DNA of 64,000 bases from contig OX359197.1 in assembly GCA_947172415.1 (NCBI GenBank), forward strand, positions 2,728,001 to 2,792,000. Direction: 5' to 3'. Positions within the stretch are counted from its first letter, which is position 1; every line of letters begins with the position of its first letter. The position numbers and the translations under genes are program-made. The notes beneath the pieces are model-generated. The model made no database searches, was not told the DNA's origin, and was given only the letters and a program-made list of their open reading frames with translations. Shown here piece by piece: positions 58,300 through 64,000 of the stretch. Source of the DNA: Chondrosia reniformis (lineage: Eukaryota > Porifera > Demospongiae > Chondrillida > Chondrillidae).

Positions 58300-59125
58300 A
58301 TACCAGTATAAATTAATAGAACTATAGTACTAAGGTAATCTTATCTAATATAATATAAATAAATAATAAAATATTAGTACTTGATTGTAATTAGCTAGCA
58401 AAGTATTTCACTACACTTATAGACATTCGCTATGAGCAATTTCGCTATGAGCAATTTCGTTATGAGATTCTACTGGGCGTACACATGGAAAACGTACACA
58501 CAAGAATAAAGCCTTGTTGAACATCAGTAACAGAAAATCACTGGACGTTTCAATCTGGAGGTTTTCATCAGTAATACAGGAATGGGAATATCAAGTAGGA
58601 ATTAGTAAATTCATGTTGTTGATGCTCAACAAGGCTTTATTCTCATGGTGATGGCAACAAACACTCCTTATTCCTACACATGGACAAGTAAAAATATGAA
58701 AAAAAAACATAAAAGAAGACAAAGCTTAAATTACTGAATTTTAATACGGTCGACTAAATGAGTTCTTTAGCATCAATATATGGACAACTCTGCCTCAAAC
58801 TTAAGGGGAACGTATACTTCATCTAACCTTTGCTACAACTCACTTATTCCGTAGCTCCTTCTCGTAGGGGAGCGTTGACTTATCACAGCTGTTCACAAAA
58901 GTGATGATCTTCTTTAGCAACGAGGCGGTGACGTTTTCGTAACGTTACAAGATTCACTTAATGTGTACAGAGCAACATACGAGGGTGTTGGTGACACATT
59001 AGAGCAGCATCACAATAATCACCAGATTGAATAATTGTTTGATTGCATTCTTTATTTTATCTTGATTATTTTGCAAATTTAATTAAGTGAAACTTGGCCA
59101 GACGTTTGTCATACACATGTACCAG
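58300..59125 (-). repeat. Repeat family A, long variant
   Basis: Matches 12110-13000: internal palindrome AAGCCTTGTTGAACATCAG / CTGATGAA-type region and GATGCTCAACAAGGCTTT, GTCGACT near 58750, GTGACGTTTTCGTAACGTTAC near 58931 and GGCCAGACGTTTGTCATACA near 59095. It separates the two halves of the pogo-like gene. Confidence 0.75.
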
Positions 59126-60787
59126 AAATAGACGATGCCTTGCTACAATGGTTCAAGCGTTTGAGGGTTACAGCTCTGGAAGCCTGCATTTCTGGGCAAG
59201 ACCTTCTAGAGAAGGCCAAGACGATTTGGAAAATTAATTGAGCGCAAAGTTCCAGATTATGATGAATCTACCAACATCAATAAGAGCTGGATCGATCCCT
59301 GGAAAAAATGGATTGGTATAACCAGCCATAAAATATCTGAAGCCAGCTGACCATGCAAGCACAACCAATTGCCTCACAAAGCAGCTTCAGCTGGTGTGGC
59401 AGGAATTTTATGATGAAGATATTTTTAATGCAGATGAAACTGGTTTATTCTTGAAGATGTCACCTGAGAAAGCGCTGGCATTCAAAATGACAAGGTGGAA
59501 GAGAGCAAAGGACCGAATCATCGTTTTAGTCACAGCCAGTGCCAGAGGGGAAAAGTTACCATTCCTCGTCATTGGTCAATCAAAAAAATTCCACATTGCT
59601 TCCGTGGTGTGCTCACCCTTCCTGTTGAATACTATGCCAACAAAAATTCATGGATGACATGTGAGCTGTTCGAAGACTGGGTGCGCAAGTTGAACAATTC
59701 AATAAAGTCAAGGGAAGGAAAATCGCTGTAATAGTGGACAAATTCTCTGGCCATCCAAAATTGTTCTTGTCAAATGTTAAAATGTTCCTCCTGCCTCCTA
59801 ACACCACTTCACTGACACAGCCTATGGATGCTGGGATCATTCAAAATCTCAAATATCATTATCAAAGAAGCCTTTTTGTCAGAAAGCGTCTTCTTTCAAT
59901 TGATGCAGGTGAAGATTTTAGTGTAAATCTGCTCCAATCACTAAATTGGCTAAAAATGGCATGGGACCAAGTTACTGCAGATACAATAGCCAATTGCTAC
60001 TGTCATGTCTCGTTTGTAGACACTCCTACTCAGGATGAGACTTCACAACCAACATCTAGTCAGGAAGAAGCTCAGCCTGTACTTCTGTGGGATAGAGTAC
60101 AAGAATATGATCTTGCACCTGACCAGATGTCATTTACAACGTACCTGGCCATTGATGACAGTGTAGCTGTGGGTGCAGATGTGGCTAGTGTGGATGTAGA
60201 GGAGAACTTGGATTCTGTTTTATCTGTAGATCAGCAGGATTGTTGCCACAGTGACACAGAGGATTAACAAGATGATAACTTGCAAACTTCATCACTTCAG
60301 GGTGCTGTGTAATCCAAGGACTGTGTGCTGGCATTTTTGCATTCATGCCCTGCATGAATCTGAGAAATTATGCCAAACTGCCCTTCAGATTCAAGACTTC
60401 CTTGCAAACACACAGATTAAACAACTGCGACAGCCCTCAATACTTTTTCCAGTCCACTGCGTAATTATTATCGTGCATTATGACTATAATTACAATCGGA
60501 CTGAGTTGAAGTACATATCATTGTGTATTATGCATGTATTCCTGTATAGCTGTGTAAAACGGTGAAAATCAGATTTAGTGACAGACTGGATTTACTGACG
60601 TTTTGGTCATGGCAAAACGAGTGTTGTTAAATCCTATCTACACTGAATATCTTTCCATAACATGAAGCCATACAACCTAATTGGCAAATGAACACAACAT
60701 AAAGGGGCTGCCTCTATATATATCTCTGATGTTAAGTACTTCAACAAACAGGGAGATATGAATACATATGGTGGTGCATGTGCTTAC

Positions 60788-61219
60788 CAGTCTCAGCATA
60801 TTCCAATGATCTTGCTATGTTTGTAGGTGCCAGGCGTGGATGGAGGGACTTCATATCTCCATGAACACCTGGAGAACAAGCATCTACCAAGTGTGCAAGT
60901 GGTATACCAGTGATCCAATCAGTGGTCAGGTTAGAAATATTGTGTTCTGGGAGGGCACTCTGCAACCAGACAAGTAGTTCCTTCTTACCCAACTCCATGA
61001 AATAGGAAAGGTAAGTGATGACAGAAAGTTCATCAGTTTCAGGATGACTGAATTCTTCCGGGGTAATAATCATGGGAATTCCCAGAACTGACTCTGCCTT
61101 AGACATACAGGTTCTGCAGTTCTCTACTGCAGCTTTGGGATCCATATCCTTATAGTCTCCCAGTATACCATTCTTGAAGCTGTCTATGAGGAAAGCTAAT
61201 GCACGCCCATCAATCCAGT
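60788..61219 (-). CDS. Filamin-family exon: parts of two CH domains
   Basis: 432 bp from acceptor TTTTTTAG (first base 61219) to donor ACTG|GTAAGC. It starts inside a CH domain (DWIDGRALAFLIDSFKNG, then GIPMIITPEEFSHPETDELS, VITYLSYF, the filamin CH2 pattern). It then starts a further CH domain (KKELLVWLQSALPEHNISNL, TDWITGIPLAHLVDACSPG, SLEYAET) that finishes in exon 53664. Both partial domains resemble filamin CH2-type units. The N-terminal half of the first, and anything before it, must lie in exons above 61219. The protein therefore has at least two, and probably three, CH domains. Read-through past the donor stops at 60741. Confidence 0.85.
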
Positions 61220-63160
61220 CTAAAAAAGACAAAAATCAATTGCAAACACATACTCCAAAACTAACCCAGTGGAAAGTATTCAAATAAGCTTAACCACAGC
61301 ACTTTACCATGAACTTATTGGCATCAAGACTGTGGGTGGCAATTTTCTATTTAAGAGTAGCATTTTGAGTTAAAATGTTTTAGAGACACCTTACAAAGTT
61401 ATAAAGTGAAATATCAAATATTCTACCAGGCAAAGAGCTTCCACTAATTCCTTTAAAAAACTTCGCATGCTCAGCCATAGTATAATAATTTCCTGTTTCT
61501 CATCCATACCAAAAAGATTTCTTTGCAAAGTACTATCCAAAACACAACGTATTACAGTATAATATTTTCTGCATTGAAATTTGTATGTATAGCTTTAAAA
61601 ACAGAGCATAGAAACATTTCAACTGTGTATATTCAAATGTGTCCTATCCGATATGTGATTTTAGCCGGCAGACCCGATTCCCAAACTTTGGATTCCTGGA
61701 ATGAGACATAGCAACTTTATTTGGTGTGGCCTTAATAACTAAAAGAAATGTTTTTACTTATTAACATACGTACATGACCTTAGAACTCCAGAAATAGAAA
61801 GAAACATCATAGTAATGACACACATATACATTACATAAACATAAAAATGGTTAGCTAGTTTTGTTAAGTAACGGTATCACTCTTTAGACTGTAATTGTAG
61901 TAAGTGTAATGGCTAGCAGATGATCTCAGAGAATTCCTGTGGTAATCAAAGATTAGTGGCAGAACAGTGATAGCTAAAACTTATAGGCTTGGGTTAAGTA
62001 TTCAGTAGTGAATTCTTAACTCCTTTGATGGTATACACAGAGAAAGCTGGCTCATCAAGAAGGAAGGCTGTCAATAAGGTAATGAACAAAATGTCTTTAG
62101 AACAATAAATTTCTTTTATGTCAGGGTCTGCCATTGTGGAACAATAGTCTTCAAAATGCTGACAAAAGAAATTGTGTGGATGAGTAGGAAAATGGAAACT
62201 ACCTTAAAACTATCTTAGGACATCCACAAGGAAAATTGAACACAATGGCACTGCAAATATAAAGCACTTTCGAAGAATATTGTTGATAGCAGGTGATTCA
62301 CAATATCTGATGGGATGTCAACACAGTGCTTACAAAGTATTTACCATCTCCATCAAATCAGTAGGTGAAGATCAACAATACAATTGGTATTTCCAAGGGC
62401 ACTACAAAATTACGTATAACAAAATGAATACACTTTTATTTTTTAACAAAGACCAATCATAAGGTTAAAGTAAAGGTTAGTAAAGAAAAAAGATCTCCTT
62501 ACTATATGGTAACAACACACAAGAACACGCCATCAATGTAGTCAGCCTAGCTGGAAAGAGGTTTGAGAATTATGAATTACAACCGAGGTTGTGATAGTGA
62601 GTTGGCAGGTACTATAAATGTACATGTACGTTTATGTTCAATCGGATCCCATATTTTTGTAACATAAATGTTGTAAATTTGTTTTAGCAGAGACATGGAT
62701 CATATGATTAGCTTAGCTTAATTTTTTATCATAGATACGTACATCTTAGCCGTGTTGCTAGTTCCACGGTGGTAGTATTCACATTTTAATACTTCTGTCA
62801 AATATATTTTATCAGCGTAACACCTTACTGACTGAAACAATTTTTAGAATTTACTTTACTAAGGTGTTGTATACACTGTTTGTATAATTTGAAAATCACA
62901 AAGACAAATTCTATAAATTCTAGATTACTAAGATGTTTGAGAGAATATATTCAGACAGATTACCACTGAGCTACTCAAGCAACAGTAACAACTCTGAAGA
63001 TTTTTCAAACAATGGTTCATTTAGCTAAACTAAAAATCAAAAAGATTTTTTTCTTTTTCTTTATGTATTCACTATATTGACTGTCTGTTATATGTATACG
63101 CATATAACTGCAAATTTAAGAGAATATAGGTGCAAAGTGTCATACAGACTCCTTAACAGG
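61220..63160. other. Presumed filamin 5' intron, no exon recognised
   Basis: Searched by eye on the minus strand for the missing CH start (W-x(n)-N...L..D) and not found. A 45-codon ATG ORF on the minus strand at about 62000-62137 has no splice support. The next upstream filamin exon is probably outside the window. Confidence 0.4.
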
Positions 63161-63167
63161 TGAGTAT

Positions 63168-63540
63168 ACTCCATTGCCGGGACAACCGCCTGTGTTTAAA
63201 TTTTGTAACCGTGATATAACATGATTTAAGAAGCTATATACTACATCGGCTTCTTAAATCCTGTTATATCCCTGCCCAAATATGGTAAACTAAGACGTTT
63301 CTTCTTGGGGGTGGACAATTCTCCTTACATTTAGGACAGCTGGAGTAGTCAGGGCAAGAGCAGTCTATGAAGTCGTCAGCGTTTAAGCAAAAACAACCAG
63401 ATGCTAGCAGAGCCACCCTGAAAGTCAATCCAAAATAACAATAAGAAGCAATAGAGTATATATCAATCATACTATGGCGCTGATGTGTATATGGGTTTCA
63501 TATCATGAGGGCGTAACCCATATTCACCTCAACACCATGG
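63168..63540 (-). repeat. Cys-rich mini-ORF unit, copy 2
   Basis: Shares with 11533-11880 the blocks GGCAACCGCCTGTGTTTAAA-type (here GGACAACCGCCTGTG), the hairpin GATTTAAGAAGC/GCTTCTTAAATC, GGGTGGACAATTCTCCTTAC and AAAATAAC(G/A)ATAAGAAG. Here it is not flanked by B modules, so the unit can exist independently of the foldback. Confidence 0.75.
63264..63470 (-). CDS. Cys-rich small protein candidate, copy 2
   Basis: ATG at 63470 to stop at 63264, 68 residues. A hydrophobic stretch ending VALLASGCFCLNA looks like a signal peptide; the mature part would be DDFIDCSCPDYSSCPKCKEN followed by CPP and a basic RRN. Eight cysteines lie between residues 10 and 51, six of them in the mature part. An internal TTGACTTTCAG|G also looks like a splice acceptor, so the true start may be in another exon. 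The Cys spacing is the same in copy 1. Secreted disulphide-rich peptide is inferred; no family recognised. Confidence 0.4.
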   Translation of the reverse strand: MIDIYSIASYCYFGLTFRVALLASGCFCLNADDFIDCSCPDYSSCPKCKENCPPPRRNVLVYHIWAGI

Positions 63541-63764
63541 TATAACTAATACTTATAATCTCTAACATCAAACTTCTATCCACCAAAACTGATAAGGTAT
63601 CTGATCATATTCCACTGTAATTAAAATTACTTGCTGTGTTAGCATTACATGTACTGCAAGCATCTTCAACGATTATCAGAAGTACTCTTATTACAATGTC
63701 ATGCACACCATTGGAAATTGGTGAATTGTATTGTTTAAGTCAAAGGGTCACCCTATTACTGTAG

Positions 63765-64000
63765 CGTCTTGAAATTAGAAATAGAGAGTTTAGAAGTTTG
63801 ATAGCCAAACTGAGAGGTGATACAGCTAGACTAAGGATTGAGGAGGGAAGGTGGTTACAGATTGAAAAGGAAGATAGAATATGTCAAAATTGTAACTTAA
63901 TAGAAGTGGAAGACTGTGCCCATTTTATCTTTAGGTGTGTAAAGTCTAATCTAAGAAATGTAAGAACTAGTCTGCTCGAAGAGTTAAAAGAAATGGATTA
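63765..64000 (+). CDS. C-terminal part of a non-LTR retrotransposon RT ORF (runs off edge)
   Basis: After TAG at 63762-63764 the frame is open to the window end. It reads RNREFRSLIAKLRG, IEEGRW, then DRICQNCNLIEVEDCAHFIF and RC, which is the C-terminal motif of many LINE polymerases (I.KLR.G...L..E.GR, R.C..C....ED..HF...C). The upstream RT is absent, so this is a 5'-truncated copy, as is usual for LINEs. Confidence 0.7.

Larger units (their letters stand above)
54984..60267 (+). pseudogene. Pogo-like transposase gene, split by later insertions
   Basis: The first piece, ATG 54984 to 55053, joins across the Tc1-BEN insertion to 58105-58250 with the frame intact (GCT A|CG TAT), giving a short N-terminal region rich in helices (SRLTSLQIENLKRKAYTAFS, DEQRAAIGQYAAA). 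A repeat A copy follows. The rest resumes at about 59129: EIDDALLQWFKRLR and SGQDLLEKAK (CENP-B-type second HTH), FNADETGLFLKM (first Asp), LVTASARGEKLPFLVIG, HCFRGVLTLPVEYYANKNSW in another frame, IVDKFSGHPK (second Asp), FLLPPNTTSLTQ and MDAGIIQNLKYHYQR (third Asp). At least two frameshifts make it dead. Terminal repeats were not located. Confidence 0.7.
53665..60787 (-). other. Filamin intron (7.1 kb) filled with nested transposons
   Basis: The donor is G|GTAAGC at 60788/60787 and the acceptor CTGTAG at 53665. Joining them keeps the CH frame (ACT G|GT TTA GGA). The intron contains a repeat A copy (54090-54840), a pogo-like element, the Tc1-BEN element inside it, and another A copy (58300-59125). 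Confidence 0.8.

Noticed and set aside
62000-62137. 45-codon minus-strand ATG ORF (MADPDIKEIYC...)
   Set aside because: No splice sites, motif or repeat counterpart to support it; expected by chance in this length.
1-64000. CRISPR arrays, bacterial promoters, RBSs, tRNA and rRNA genes
   Set aside because: Eukaryotic intron-bearing context; no spaced direct-repeat array or cloverleaf with a convincing T-loop was seen by eye. A tRNA or Rfam scan was not possible here.

Overview
The window is AT-rich invertebrate DNA with intron-split genes (GT/AG junctions), TA-flanked DNA transposons, MITE-like repeats and non-LTR retrotransposon debris. A filamin gene, a BEN-domain ORF and a mix of Tc1, pogo, MULE, hAT and tyrosine-recombinase elements point to an early-branching metazoan. 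A demosponge is my best guess and a cnidarian is possible; the sequence alone does not settle it. No bacterial-type operon, rRNA, convincing tRNA or CRISPR array was seen.

Layout. 1-2.9 kb holds a truncated repeat and several candidate exons of unrecognised genes. 3.2-4.6 kb is a repeat with long terminal inverted repeats (family A/B). 5.6-8.9 kb (minus) is a multi-exon coiled-coil protein gene whose exon phases agree, tentatively hinderin-like (KIAA1328), with MITEs in an intron. 9-13.8 kb has palindromes, a dead hAT fragment, a foldback repeat carrying a Cys-rich mini-ORF, and another A copy split by a MITE. 13.8-15 kb is a dead reverse transcriptase (RT) fragment. 15.8-16.55 kb (plus) has four phase-compatible exons of an unknown gene. 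18.5-21.1 kb is a GC-richer gag-like plus tyrosine-recombinase element. 24-34.5 kb (plus) is an intron-bearing MULE-type transposase gene (FAR1-like, transposase tail, SWIM, C48/Ulp1-like protease), broken by a palindromic repeat and a complete Tigger-like element. 34.7-38.05 kb is a CXC-domain/RT/endonuclease retroelement flanked by 16-bp direct repeats. 39-40.4 kb has a 144-bp tandem repeat and LINE debris.

43.6-61.2 kb (minus) is the main host gene: a filamin-family actin cross-linker. About 30 filamin repeats, a charged hinge and a unique tail lie in one ~10-kb exon. A 7.1-kb intron separates this from an upstream exon coding parts of two calponin-homology (CH) domains. That intron holds a pogo-like element interrupted by a 3.05-kb Tc1/mariner element that carries an intact DD34E transposase and, convergently, an intact BEN-domain gene. 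This two-gene Tc1-BEN element is the most interesting object in the window. The 5' part of the filamin gene is not recognised and probably lies beyond 64 kb.

The right edge has a second copy of the Cys-rich mini-ORF unit and the C-terminal end of another RT ORF running off the window. Exon boundaries are read by eye from splice motifs and phase agreement; family names come from motif recognition, not searches.
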